Origin: Epilithonimonas zeae
GTDB taxonomy: Bacteria; Bacteroidota; Bacteroidia; Flavobacteriales; Weeksellaceae
Assembly: GCF_900141765.1 (NCBI RefSeq)
Contig: NZ_FSRK01000001.1
Coordinates: 2,418,001 to 2,482,000, forward strand
DNA: 64,000 nucleotides
Direction of reading: 5' to 3'
Below, piece by piece: positions 1 to 9,064 of the stretch. Each line of letters opens with the position of its first letter. Position 1 is the stretch's first letter. Position numbers and translations under genes: made by a program. Below the pieces are notes generated by a model, which ran no database searches, was not told the DNA's origin, and saw nothing but the letters and a program-made list of their open reading frames with translations.

Positions 1-480
1 TAATGATATAATTTTTAAAACTATTAATAAACAAAGAATTAGGATGTTAAAAAATATTAAATTTATAATATATAACTTAAGGTAAATGATGATAAGAATT
101 ATTTAAAATTAATCTTATTTTTTTTTAATAAATCAAAAATTAAGGGCAAAAAGCATTAAAAAATGTAATTTTAACACTTAATATTTTACCAAAATTTGTT
201 GCGAATATTCAATTTTACATTTTAGAGAAAAAAAATATTAATTTTTAGATATTTTGATTTTTCCTTAACTTAATACAATTGAGTTAAGGAATATCACAAA
301 ATTTATTACAAAATAATATCTTGTAAAGAGATTATCAAAACTTAATAAAAAAAATTAAAACACTTTGATTTGGTTATTTATGATTTTCCTATCAAAAACA
401 GAGAGTCCTTTCATATTTCTCATATCCACAACCGAAGCTATATTTTATCTTTTTTTTGCACTACATTTTTTTAGTATCCA
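1..480. other. AT-rich non-coding stretch
   Basis: No open frame with protein-like composition, no RNA gene and no clear terminator is visible here. The stretch is very rich in A/T homopolymer runs and borders the decayed gene remnants that follow. It is probably degenerate intergenic DNA. Confidence 0.5.
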
Positions 481-618
481 AACTTTTTATAGGTTGTAAG
501 ATTCCAATAAGCCAAAGTGTCTCCGTTATAAAATGTTCGAGATTCGAAATCAAATTTTGAAACTTTTATATAGTTCAATGTTAAATCTTGTTTCTTAAAA
601 AGTTTTTTCTTTAACTTA

Positions 619-1136
619 TCAATATTGATTCATACTTATTATACTATCATTTTTATATAAATCTATTTTGTTTGTATAGAAACCTCTAACATCTTCAAAA
701 CAATTTTCTTCCCAGACTCCTTCCTTTTTATTATTTATATAATTGCCTTTACGAGTACAATGTCCAAAACCTTCTATTCAAACCCCTTCTTTTTGATGTT
801 GGTTATAACCTTTACCATCATTAAAATCTATTTTAGGTTTCAATGGAAGTATTCTAAAATGTCTATATTTATTTCGGTGATAGAAATTTTTAACATACCT
901 ACCAACTGGTAGATTATCAACATAGTTACAATAAAATATTGTACCATTCTTATCAATATCAATTATTTTGAAAACGCCATTAAATGTACCTCTTTTCAAA
1001 GAAAATTGGGTCCTAAATTAGGATATATGAATATGCCTGTTCTTTTTTTTCATAAATTTTTTCTCAATTCCCATGCAATGTCTCAAGTTCCATCATTATT
1101 TGGATTTGGTTTTTCATTTATATATATTTTTGGTTT
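619..1136 (-). pseudogene. Decayed MORN-repeat-like gene
   Basis: Reading leftwards from 1136, two frames joined by one frameshift near 1000 give a continuous protein rich in G-x-W and Y-x-N-x-K-x-E-G units, for example GNYINNKKEGVWEEN at about 680-735. This resembles MORN / YwqK-like repeat proteins, which often accompany polymorphic toxins. The frame is broken by in-frame TGA codons at places where the repeat pattern predicts tryptophan: after KEGV at 778-780, and after NNDGT and RKNL further upstream. Intact TGG codons also occur, so this looks like decay and not recoding. The longest intact piece is 778-999. The end is taken as the TGA at 619-621. Confidence 0.55.
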
Positions 1137-1169
1137 ACATGCAAAAAAAAAGCAAAAAAAATTGCAGGA

Positions 1170-1470
1170 AAAACAAGCTACATATGTTTAAATTCTTCAT
1201 TGAGCTTTGTTATTATGTCAAATTGATAATCAAAAAACCATATTTAAAAGAATTATAATCCATAATGGTATCAGTCGTAGATTTATTAAAGTATATTTTA
1301 TGGTATTCCTCAATTCTTGTGTAAAATTTAATTATGGTTTCTGTAGAGATTATTTTATTTTCCAAGTCGATACTTTGTTTTTTAGACTCTGATTCTATTT
1401 CATCTATCTCTTTTTCCAATTGACCTTATCAGAAATAGTTTCTTCATCAAATATTAGTCGCATACTTTTA
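1170..1470 (-). pseudogene. Frameshifted fragment of an unknown gene
   Basis: An acidic, coiled-coil-like piece (EKEIDEIESESKKQ...) lies at 1213-1419. At its left end a shift in a T-run lets the sequence continue as FDYQFDIITKLNEEFKHM before a stop, and at its right end another shift connects to RLIFDEETISDKV. I do not recognise a family. The repeated homopolymer shifts match the state of the neighbouring MORN remnants, so this is probably another dead gene of the same accessory island. Confidence 0.4.
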
Positions 1471-1494
1471 ATAACCCCATTTTACAAACTAATT

Positions 1495-1870
1495 TCCCTG
1501 ACTTAATTGAAAATTTTTTTTTAATTGCTCTATCGAATTACATCCTGATGATTTTATATTACAAAATTCATATTCTTCTAAATTATCACACGTATTAAAA
1601 TTATATTCTTTCCTGTAAATAAGCTTGCCATTATCTCATTTTTCTTTTTTAATAAGCCTGTCTTTTTTTATCATAATACTTCCAAATTCCTTGATATTTG
1701 CCTTCTAAAAATTCTCCTTGTGCAAAGTTATAAGGTATAAGTCTAGGATTATCATCGTCTGATGTTTGGTAATATGAATTAATTGTTGGTTTTCCATCAA
1801 TTAAATGACATTCTTTATCTATTTTCCCAACAATATAAGCTGTCAATTTTAAAATTTTCAACAAAACCAT
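1495..1870 (-). pseudogene. Second decayed MORN-repeat-like gene
   Basis: The intact piece 1649-1870 contains GEFLEGKYQGIWKYYDKK, a typical MORN-type unit. A shift in the A7 run near 1665 moves the frame to KKDRLIKKEK, a TGA where tryptophan is expected, then DNGKLIYRKEYNFN and on to about 1495. The ATG at 1868-1870 may be the original start or an internal methionine. The role was probably the same as that of the remnant at 619-1136. Nothing suggests a functional product today. Confidence 0.5.
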
Positions 1871-2224
1871 TGTTAATTTGGCTTAACAAACTAAATCTTT
1901 TATAAAAAATACTTGAAGCAATTCCCAAAAAACTAAACCATGACATCCGTCATAAAAATTTATTAATCCCTTAATAATTTAACATTTTTTATAAAAATTA
2001 AAAAATATCAATACTGATATTCATCATCAATTAACGACCTAACAAATATCATCTCTGATTATTCTATAATCTTTACCCATAAACGACTTTAACTTATTGA
2101 CAAAACAAATTACTATTTGATTAAATCGATAAGTCATATTGATATTATTTATCAATATCACAACAGGCAAGTTTAATAAGATTTTTGTCATTGTAAAAAA
2201 ATAGCAAATTATTTATCATCCTTA

Positions 2225-2232
2225 TACCTTTG
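2225..2232 (+). promoter_or_regulatory. TAnnTTTG -7 element before the YceI/porin genes
   Basis: The sequence TACCTTTG matches the Bacteroidota -7 consensus TAnnTTTG exactly. Transcription would begin near 2238, leaving a leader of roughly 45 nt before the ATG at 2283. No convincing -33 TTTG was found at the expected spacing. Confidence 0.55.
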
Positions 2233-2282
2233 CCCTATCAATAACACAAGATACATAATAATAACAATTAATATTTAATAAA

Positions 2283-2819
2283 ATGAAAACAGCGAAAAAT
2301 CTAATTAGTCTTGGTTTAGTTTTAGGAGGCCTATTATTACCTCAATTATCAAATGCTCAAAAAATAACTCAAAAAACTACCACAATCACTATTTCAGGAA
2401 CTTCTCCAATGCACGATTGGGAAATGAAAGGTTCAACATCAACTTTCAGTGGAATAGTAGCCGGAAATGTAATTACAAATGTAAACCTTATAGTTCCAGT
2501 AAAGGCTTTGAATGCAGAAAAAGGTAAAACAATGGAAAAGAAAGCTTATGAAGCTTTAAAATCTGACAAAGCACCAAACGTAACCTTCACAGCAAGCTCA
2601 ATTAATATCGGGAAAAGCAATGTTACAGGAAAATTAACCATAGCAGGAACTGCTAAAAATGTTTCTTTCCCAGTGTCTGTAGTAAAAAAAGGAAATGCTT
2701 ACATCATAGACGGAACCGAAACGGTTAAATTATCTGAATTTGGGATGGATCGTCCAGGATTTATGGGAATCAAAACCGGAGATGCTGTCACTGTAAAAGT
2801 GAATGTTGTAGCAGAATAA
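2283..2819 (+). CDS. YceI-family periplasmic lipid-binding-like protein
   Basis: The product is a secreted protein of 178 residues with an N-terminal signal peptide (hydrophobic core about residues 7-20, cleavage after LSNA). The rest has the YceI/lipocalin-like layout: a TISGTSPMHDWEMKG opening, a central NVTFTASSI strand and a K-L-T-I-A-G-TAKNVSFP segment. YceI proteins form a beta-barrel that binds polyisoprenoid-like lipids; the exact ligand here is unknown. It is followed after 38 nt by a porin and then by a second YceI gene, so an envelope role is likely. Family assignment is strong, physiological role is not known. Confidence 0.85.
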   Translation: MKTAKNLISLGLVLGGLLLPQLSNAQKITQKTTTITISGTSPMHDWEMKGSTSTFSGIVAGNVITNVNLIVPVKALNAEKGKTMEKKAYEALKSDKAPNVTFTASSINIGKSNVTGKLTIAGTAKNVSFPVSVVKKGNAYIIDGTETVKLSEFGMDRPGFMGIKTGDAVTVKVNVVAE

Positions 2820-2857
2820 AAAATCAAACTGAATAATAACTGAATAATTTTAATATC

Positions 2858-4144
2858 ATGAAAAGAAATCTATTAAAAGTTAGCTTCATCGCTGCTTTAG
2901 CAATGGCAAACCTTGGCTTGGCTCAAGAATTTCCAATCGACAATCTTAATCCACGTGATCACAGAAGCATCAATGCTTTTGAAAACCCAAAAGATACTGT
3001 AAGTACTTTTGAAAAAATGAAAGTGAGAGTTGGAGGCGCATTCGCACTTCAGTTCCAGGCTATCCAGCACGAGAATAATGCAACACCTGTACTCAACGCT
3101 GCTGGAGTCAATACAAACCAATTGTATGATATCGGAAACAACTTCAACCTGGCAACTGCCAACCTTGATCTTGACGTGGCATTATACGACGGCGTTAACT
3201 TACACTTGAGAACTTTTTTATCTTCTCGTCACCATAACGAGACTTATGTAAAAGGTGGATATTTACAAATCAACAAATTAGACTTCATCAAGAAAGACTT
3301 TCTTAAAGATGTGATGAAGTATGCAACCATCAAATTTGGTCACGATGAGATCAACTATGGCGATGTCCATTTCAGAAGAAGTGATAATGCTTATGTTACA
3401 AACAATCCTTTTGTAGGCAACTATCTGATGGATGCTTTTGCAACAATGGTTTTTGCTGAGGTCTATTACAGAAGAGACGGATTTATAGGAATGGCAGGTA
3501 TAACCAACGGAAGACTGAACCAAACTGCTAATGGTGGAACGAGTCCTTCACTTTACGCCAAATTAGGCTATGACAAACAGCTCAATGAAGATCTTAGAGT
3601 GAGACTAACAGGATCTGTTTATAATACAGCGCACACCCAAAGACTCGACTTCTATGATGGCGACAGAGCAGGATCAAGATATTACTTTGTAATGGAAAAT
3701 ACAGCAGCAACTTCTTCTGCCAACTTCAGATCTGGACAGATTGTTCCTGACTTCAAAAACAAACTGACCTCATTTATGATCAACCCGTTTGTAAAATACA
3801 AAGGATTGGAATTCTTCGGAACTTATGAAAATGCGTCTGGCAGAAACTTCGCGGAGACAGACAGAAGAACATGGAACCAATACGCTGCAGAATTACTTTA
3901 CAGATTTGGAAATAACGAAAATCTATACGTTGCAGGAAGATACAATGGCGTAGACGGAAAATTGGCTACCGGAGAAAAAGTGGATGTCACAAGATTCAAT
4001 GTTGGGGGTGGATGGTTTATGACAAAAAATATCCTTACCAAACTGGAGTACGTCAACCAAAAATATGATGGGTATGCGCCAACCAACATCCTTTATGGTG
4101 GCAAATTCAATGGATTTGTATTAGAAGCAGCCATAGCTTTCTAA
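2858..4144 (+). CDS. Outer-membrane porin
   Basis: This 428-residue protein has a signal peptide (MKRNLLKVSFIAALAMANLGLAQ) followed by a long run of alternating amphipathic strands. It ends in an aromatic-rich strand finishing ...LEAAIAF, with the C-terminal phenylalanine typical of outer-membrane barrels. It resembles phosphate-selective or general porins of Bacteroidota; substrate selectivity cannot be read from the sequence. It lies between two YceI genes in the same direction and a strong terminator follows at 4163-4192, so it probably shares a transcript with the upstream YceI gene. Confidence 0.8.
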   Translation: MKRNLLKVSFIAALAMANLGLAQEFPIDNLNPRDHRSINAFENPKDTVSTFEKMKVRVGGAFALQFQAIQHENNATPVLNAAGVNTNQLYDIGNNFNLATANLDLDVALYDGVNLHLRTFLSSRHHNETYVKGGYLQINKLDFIKKDFLKDVMKYATIKFGHDEINYGDVHFRRSDNAYVTNNPFVGNYLMDAFATMVFAEVYYRRDGFIGMAGITNGRLNQTANGGTSPSLYAKLGYDKQLNEDLRVRLTGSVYNTAHTQRLDFYDGDRAGSRYYFVMENTAATSSANFRSGQIVPDFKNKLTSFMINPFVKYKGLEFFGTYENASGRNFAETDRRTWNQYAAELLYRFGNNENLYVAGRYNGVDGKLATGEKVDVTRFNVGGGWFMTKNILTKLEYVNQKYDGYAPTNILYGGKFNGFVLEAAIAF

Positions 4145-4162
4145 ATATTCAGTTAACAGAAG

Positions 4163-4192
4163 CAGAGGAAACTCTAGGGTTTCCTCTGTTTT
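4163..4192 (+). terminator. Rho-independent terminator after the porin
   Basis: A perfect 10-bp stem (CAGAGGAAAC pairing with GTTTCCTCTG) with a short loop is followed by TTTT. It separates the porin from the next YceI gene only 15 nt downstream, so that gene is either expressed by read-through or has its own start site. Confidence 0.75.
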
Positions 4193-4206
4193 AAAAAATT
4201 AAAATT

Positions 4207-4707
4207 ATGCGACTTCTTTATTTACTTTTCGGTTTTATGACGCTTTTTGCAAAGGCACAGGAAAACTTTGTTCAGATCAACGGAAGTACCAACGTCAACA
4301 AGTTTCAGTGTGTGAATAACAAATTCAAAGCAGAAACAGGCGTTTATACTTTCACAGAAAGAAGCCTCCCGAATATCATTCTGAAAGTCAACGAGTTTGA
4401 TTGTGGAAACAAAATGATGACCAAGGATTTTCAGAAAATACTGAATTCTGAAAAATACCCGAATATGATTATCAAGTTCATCAACTTCACCAAAGTTCAG
4501 AAAAATTATATCGCCATTGTAGAAGTCAAAATGATGAACCAAAGTAAAAGATACAACGTAGAATTTGAGATAGAAAACAACAAGTTAATCGGACGCAAAA
4601 ATGTTAAATTCAGTGATTTCAATATCACACCTCCGAAAAAAATGGGTGGAATGATCGTCGTAAAAGATGACTTGGACTTGACATTCAGCTTAGCAACAAA
4701 AATTTAA
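4207..4707 (+). CDS. YceI-like secreted protein
   Basis: The product has 166 residues: a short signal peptide (cleavage after AKAQ) and a YceI-type barrel marked by INGSTNVNKFQC near the start and FEIENNKLIGRKNVKFSDFNI near the end. It differs from the YceI gene at 2283 in carrying three cysteines in the N-terminal half and in being more divergent. The position just after the porin terminator suggests lower, read-through expression or a separate promoter. The role is probably periplasmic binding of a lipid or quinone-like compound; this is inference from the family. Confidence 0.7.
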   Translation: MRLLYLLFGFMTLFAKAQENFVQINGSTNVNKFQCVNNKFKAETGVYTFTERSLPNIILKVNEFDCGNKMMTKDFQKILNSEKYPNMIIKFINFTKVQKNYIAIVEVKMMNQSKRYNVEFEIENNKLIGRKNVKFSDFNITPPKKMGGMIVVKDDLDLTFSLATKI

Positions 4708-4783
4708 AATCAATCCAATAACTTTTTCATATAATTAGATTTTTCAACATCACAATATCGCGCTAGAAAGACATTGTGATTCG

Positions 4784-4817
4784 AGGAACTTGCAGACTCA
4801 GCTGTAGGTTCCTTTTT
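4784..4817 (+). terminator. Terminator after the second YceI gene
   Basis: A 12-bp stem (AGGAACTTGCAG with CTGTAGGTTCCT, including G-U pairs) is followed by TTTTT. It ends the YceI/porin group. Confidence 0.7.
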
Positions 4818-5039
4818 ATTTAACTTCACCGAACCACTCATTAGGTTTTGGGCGTCTTTATCGACGATTTCACTTTCAAATCAAACCAATCGAAGACAAA
4901 TAAAAAACTTAATTCTGAAGAAATTACCAAATAAAATATCGCACAATTTAGCAATCTATCAGTCTGAGGCTCTCGAAGACAAATTTCTGAAAGAAATTAT
5001 TCATCAAAAATTTTCAAAATTCATAATATTTCAAATTCG
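4818..5039. other. Intergenic stretch without visible gene
   Basis: Apart from the terminator on the left and the mutS2 promoter on the right, I see no conserved motif, small gene or repeat in this AT-rich gap. Confidence 0.4.
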
Positions 5040-5047
5040 TAAATTTG
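5040..5047 (+). promoter_or_regulatory. -7 element of mutS2, predicting a leaderless mRNA
   Basis: TAAATTTG matches TAnnTTTG and ends only four bases before the GTG start at 5052. In Bacteroidota the start site is usually about 5-7 bases beyond this element, which would put the transcript start at or next to the start codon. Confidence 0.5.
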
Positions 5048-5051
5048 CAAT

Positions 5052-7193
5052 GTGAATATTAATCAAGCAGACCTTAACGAATTAGAATTTCCGGAACTCC
5101 TTTCGGAAATTGCCCCTTTCGCTTACTCGCCGAAAACGGCAGACAAAATAATGGAACTTCGTCCAATGGAAATAGACGAGGCAGAAATCTCTTTGAAAAA
5201 AACCTCAGAATTCTTAACGAGTTTTGAAAGTTCCAACGCCATTCCTTTTGATGAGTATGAAGACATCGAAGAGGAACTAAAACTGATGCTGATAGAGAAT
5301 TACAGATTAGAGAATAAATCGTTTATCAAAATCAAAACAATTACCGAGCAAATCGGGAAATTGCAAAGATTCTTCCCTCAGCTTTCAGAAGCTTTTCCAA
5401 CATTATTGGAAGAAATCAAAGATTTGGAATTCCGAAAAGAAATTATCGATAAAGTGGATAAAGTTTTCAACCGATTCGGAGAAGTCAAAAGCGAAGCTTC
5501 AACGATTCTGAAAACCTTAAGAACAGAAATCCAACACGCCAGAAAAGCGATTGACGAAAACTTCAACCGATCTTTGGTTACTTATTCAGATTTTTTAGAA
5601 GATATCAGGGAAACAATTGTCGAAGACCAAAGAGTTTTAGCGGTAAAATCCGGTTTCAAAAAGAGAGTGAACGGGCGTGTTTTAGGTATTTCCAAAACAG
5701 GTTCTATCACTTACATTCAGCCGGAAAATGTTGTGAAACATTATTTCAAACTGAGAGAAAATCAGGAAGAAGAGAAAAAAGAAATCGATAAAATCCTTCG
5801 TCAACTAACTGCAGAGATTGCAGAATTCCAGCCACAACTTTCGGATTATCAAACTTATATTTTCGATTTGGATTTAATTCGAGCCAAAGCAAAATTTGCC
5901 GAAAAAGTCAACGGAATTTTACCGAAAATCAACAGACATCAAACCTTGCGTTTGAAAGATGCCTTTCATCCGTTGCTTTGGGTTAGGAATAAAAACGAAA
6001 ACAAAGAGATTTTCTCACAGACTTTAACTTTAACAGAACATAATCGAATCATCTGTATCTCCGGACCAAATGCCGGTGGAAAATCTATCACGTTAAAAAC
6101 CGTTGGATTATTACAATTAATGATTCAAAGTGGGATTTTAGTTCCTTGTCATCCAAAATCTGAGATGTTTTTCTTTGAAAAGATTATGACTGATATTGGA
6201 GACAATCAATCCATAGAAAATCACTTGTCAACCTACTCTTCCCGACTGAAAAAAATGTCCGGAATGATTCGTGAAGCGGATAACAAAACATTGTTATTGA
6301 TTGATGAATTCGGAACCGGTTCTGACCCGGAATTGGGCGGTGCTTTGGCAGAAAGTTTTATGGAATATTTCTACGACAAGAAAAGTTTCGGAATCATCAC
6401 AACGCATTACACCAATATCAAACTGGTTGTAGAACAATTGCCTGCAGCAACTAATGCAGCAATGCTTTTTGACGAACATTCTTTGGAACCGCTTTATAAA
6501 TTGGAAATCGGGCAAGCCGGAAGTTCTTTCACTTTTGAAGTGGCTGAAAAAAATAAGATTCCTAGATTTATTATTAAAAACGCAAGAAAGAAAGTAGAAC
6601 ACGATATTGTAAATCTTGACAAAACGATTGTAAAACTTCAGCAGGAAAAATTCGAAGTTGAAAAACTGAAATCTGATTTGTCGGAAAAACGTGATTCTGT
6701 AGAAGACAAACGTGATAATCTTCAAAAACTGAATGAACAGCTTCAGCAAAAGCTTTTCAATTTCCAAAAATTGTATGAAGAAGAACACAGAAAACTTCAG
6801 TTTGGAAACAAGATTGAAGCGTTTATCGACAGTTATGTGAAAGGTAAATCCCGAAAAGATGTGGTTAAAGATTTTGTGAAAATCCTGGAACAGGAAAAAT
6901 TCCGAAAATTGGGAACTGACAAAGATGAAACAAAACGTCTTCAGGTGGTGAAACGCAAAATCACGCAACAACTGAAGAAAGAAGACGTCATCGAAAAAAT
7001 TGCTGAAACCAACGAAAAGTTGGAAGAAAAACGTAAAGCAGAACGTGCCGTTTGGATGAAAGTCGGTCAACGCGTCCGAATCGCCGGAAGTACAAGTGTT
7101 GGGACCATTGAAAAGATTTCAAAAAACAAAGTGATTGTTAACTACGGAACCTTCAAAACCACGATTGATTCTGGAGAATTGGAAAGAATCTAA
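5052..7193 (+). CDS. mutS2: MutS2-type DNA-binding ATPase lacking the Smr domain
   Basis: This 713-residue protein has the MutS2 plan: an N-terminal lever/clamp region, an ABC-type ATPase with Walker A GPNAGGKS at about residues 338-345, Walker B LLLIDEFG at about 414-421, an STHY-like switch (ITTHYTNIK), then a long coiled coil at about 510-650 and a small KOW-like beta domain at the end. MutS2 proteins act on recombination intermediates or, as shown in Gram-positive bacteria, on collided ribosomes. The usual C-terminal Smr nuclease domain is absent: the protein stops at ...SGELERI, about 70-80 residues shorter than full-length members. The start is GTG at 5052 because the overlapping ATG at 5050 is followed at once by TGA. 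A bidirectional terminator follows. Confidence 0.9.
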   Translation: MNINQADLNELEFPELLSEIAPFAYSPKTADKIMELRPMEIDEAEISLKKTSEFLTSFESSNAIPFDEYEDIEEELKLMLIENYRLENKSFIKIKTITEQIGKLQRFFPQLSEAFPTLLEEIKDLEFRKEIIDKVDKVFNRFGEVKSEASTILKTLRTEIQHARKAIDENFNRSLVTYSDFLEDIRETIVEDQRVLAVKSGFKKRVNGRVLGISKTGSITYIQPENVVKHYFKLRENQEEEKKEIDKILRQLTAEIAEFQPQLSDYQTYIFDLDLIRAKAKFAEKVNGILPKINRHQTLRLKDAFHPLLWVRNKNENKEIFSQTLTLTEHNRIICISGPNAGGKSITLKTVGLLQLMIQSGILVPCHPKSEMFFFEKIMTDIGDNQSIENHLSTYSSRLKKMSGMIREADNKTLLLIDEFGTGSDPELGGALAESFMEYFYDKKSFGIITTHYTNIKLVVEQLPAATNAAMLFDEHSLEPLYKLEIGQAGSSFTFEVAEKNKIPRFIIKNARKKVEHDIVNLDKTIVKLQQEKFEVEKLKSDLSEKRDSVEDKRDNLQKLNEQLQQKLFNFQKLYEEEHRKLQFGNKIEAFIDSYVKGKSRKDVVKDFVKILEQEKFRKLGTDKDETKRLQVVKRKITQQLKKEDVIEKIAETNEKLEEKRKAERAVWMKVGQRVRIAGSTSVGTIEKISKNKVIVNYGTFKTTIDSGELERI

Positions 7194-7210
7194 AATCTCA
7201 AATTGTTAAT

Positions 7211-7252
7211 AAAAAAACCTTTCAAAGCTTAGAACTTGGAAAGGTTTTTTTA
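7211..7252. terminator. Bidirectional terminator between mutS2 and the DUF1684 gene
   Basis: The inverted repeat CCTTTC ... GAAAGG (7218-7223 and 7239-7244) is extended by A7 on the left and T8 on the right, so it can end transcripts from either side. It lies between the convergent mutS2 and DUF1684 genes. Confidence 0.8.
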
Positions 7253-7266
7253 TAATCAGCGAACAA

Positions 7267-7881
7267 TTAATGATGATAAACATCCTCATACATCACACCA
7301 GCCTCAATTCTTACTGGTAACTTATTTTCTTCCGGAACAATCGGACAGTTGTAATCAAAAGCATTATAAGCGCAAAAAGGCTGATAAGATTGATTAAAAT
7401 CCAGGACAATTTCGTTTCCTGATGGGATTTTCAAATCCATATATTTTCCGCCGCCATAAGTTTCTTTCTCATTTGTCAAATCCCGGAAAGGCAGAAAAAG
7501 ATAATCTTTATATTTCTCCATTTTCATGAGATCCAGACTTTGATATAAAGTCAATGTCAAAGATTGACCGTCCAACTCAAAAGTCGCTTTCCCATACTCC
7601 TGATATTGCTTGAATTTCCCAGAGGAAGTCGGCAATTCAAATGGAACAGGGTTTTCAGTTTTTACAAATTTAGCAGTAACTCTATATTTCAGATTGATTG
7701 GAAAGAACGGATGCTTTTTAAAATTCTTAAGATTATCTCCTCGTAAAGGCGATTCTTTTGGGTTTAGATATTCTGAATTCAGTTCTTTTTGGAATTTTTT
7801 TATCGATGCAATATTTTCTTTTTCAGTCTGAGCATTTAAAAATAAAGACAATATGAGGAATAGGAAACTTAATTTTTTCAT
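7267..7881 (-). CDS. DUF1684-family secreted protein
   Basis: The product has 204 residues with a signal peptide ending near FLNAQ. The mature part shows the DUF1684 signatures: L-T-L-YQS, FLPFRDLTNEKETYGGGKYMDL, DFNQSYQPFCAYN and CPIVPEENKLPVRIEAG. The family is widespread in Bacteroidota and Actinobacteria; its biochemical role is not established. It is separated by 16 nt from the upstream exporter gene on the same strand, so the two probably form one transcript ending at the 7211-7252 terminator. Confidence 0.85.
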   Translation of the reverse strand: MKKLSFLFLILSLFLNAQTEKENIASIKKFQKELNSEYLNPKESPLRGDNLKNFKKHPFFPINLKYRVTAKFVKTENPVPFELPTSSGKFKQYQEYGKATFELDGQSLTLTLYQSLDLMKMEKYKDYLFLPFRDLTNEKETYGGGKYMDLKIPSGNEIVLDFNQSYQPFCAYNAFDYNCPIVPEENKLPVRIEAGVMYEDVYHH

Positions 7882-7897
7882 AATTCAATTTAATTAT

Positions 7898-9046
7898 TTA
7901 GTCAGCAGATTCACTCTCAGAATCATCAACTTCATTAGACTTCAACTTAGCTTTTTTCATTTGAAAATACTTATCAAAAGTCGATTTGAAAACCGGAACT
8001 TCATCATCTTCACCCATTAGGAATCCCCAGGATTGGAGACCTTCCACTCTATCAAAAATAATTTTCAAAATTGCCAAAACCGGAATCGTCAAAAACATTC
8101 CCGCAATTCCCCAAAGCATTTCGCCAATTACAAGTCCAATAATAACAATCAAAGAATTGATTTTCACTTTGGAACCAACAACCCTTGGCATTATGATGTT
8201 TCCATCAATTGCGTGAATCACAACAATCGCAATCACAATAAACAAAACGTGACTGATTCCAGAAGTTGCAAACGTAATCAAAGCACCAATCAATAAAGCA
8301 ATAAAAATTCCGATGTAAGGAAGAATATTTAAGATTCCTGTAATGATTGCCAGCATAAAATTATATTTAACGCCGATAATCGTGTAAGCAATCAAAGATA
8401 AAATGGTCACAATAATCATTTGCAGAAACAATCCAACCAGATATTTTTTCACCATAAACTGAATACTGTGAACCACCTCAAAAACAGTTTTGTGATGTGC
8501 TTCTGTGAAACTTGCTACTAAAAATTTAAGTAAATGAGTTCTGTACAAAAGGAAAAATAAGGCAAACAAAAACGTAAAACCTGTCAACATCAAGATATAA
8601 CCAATCGACTTCAATGCTCTTTCCAAAATCGCAGTTCCTGTACTGATAGATTTTTTTGCTGTGTCATTTAAATACTCTAATTGGTCGCGTCTTCTGACTC
8701 CGAAAGTTTTGGAAATCCAGCTTTGCAAATCGTCCGTCAAAGTGATAAATTGTTTCTGAAACTGAGGCCAGTCATTCGACAATTTAGCCACTTGTATTGA
8801 AATTCCGTAAATTACGCCTGCAATAATTGCCAAAGCCAAAAGACTCGCCAAAATAGATGACAAACTTCTCGGGAATCTCAATCGCTTTTCCATAAAACGG
8901 GAAAGCGGTGTCAGTAAAATCGCCACAAGCAATCCCAAAATCATCGGAACAAAAATTTGCTCGCCGATAATCGCTAAAAATCCCAGAACAACAATACTGA
9001 TGAGAATACAAGATAACTTGAGGTAAAAAGGATAAGTCTGCTTCAT
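7898..9046 (-). CDS. AI-2E family (PerM-like) membrane transporter
   Basis: A 382-residue inner-membrane protein with about seven to eight hydrophobic segments: two near the N-terminus (residues about 10-48), one near 65-85, one near 150-170, and a C-terminal group at about 205-335. The segment GILNILPYIGIFIALLIGALI and the motif DGNIIMPRVVGSKVKINSLIVIIGL are characteristic of the PerM/AI-2E exporter family. Members have been linked to autoinducer-2 export, ion antiport or solute efflux, so the substrate is open. The charged C-terminal tail is rich in Lys and acidic residues. It is probably co-transcribed with the DUF1684 gene. Confidence 0.9.
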   Translation of the reverse strand: MKQTYPFYLKLSCILISIVVLGFLAIIGEQIFVPMILGLLVAILLTPLSRFMEKRLRFPRSLSSILASLLALAIIAGVIYGISIQVAKLSNDWPQFQKQFITLTDDLQSWISKTFGVRRRDQLEYLNDTAKKSISTGTAILERALKSIGYILMLTGFTFLFALFFLLYRTHLLKFLVASFTEAHHKTVFEVVHSIQFMVKKYLVGLFLQMIIVTILSLIAYTIIGVKYNFMLAIITGILNILPYIGIFIALLIGALITFATSGISHVLFIVIAIVVIHAIDGNIIMPRVVGSKVKINSLIVIIGLVIGEMLWGIAGMFLTIPVLAILKIIFDRVEGLQSWGFLMGEDDEVPVFKSTFDKYFQMKKAKLKSNEVDDSESESAD

Positions 9047-9064
9047 ATTATTAGATTTTAGTTT

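Noticed and set aside
1006-1392. Short plus-strand frames in the decayed region
   Set aside because: They are Phe/Lys/Tyr-rich frames of AT-rich DNA and oppose the MORN-like remnants, which read better on the minus strand.
619-1870. TGA read as tryptophan in the MORN-like genes
   Set aside because: The same remnants also carry intact TGG codons, TAA stops and several frameshifts, and all other genes in the window use TGA as stop, so pseudogene decay is simpler.
6294-7070. 258-codon minus-strand frame within mutS2
   Set aside because: It is antisense to a strongly conserved part of mutS2 and is extremely rich in Phe, the mirror image of Lys/Glu-rich coiled-coil codons.
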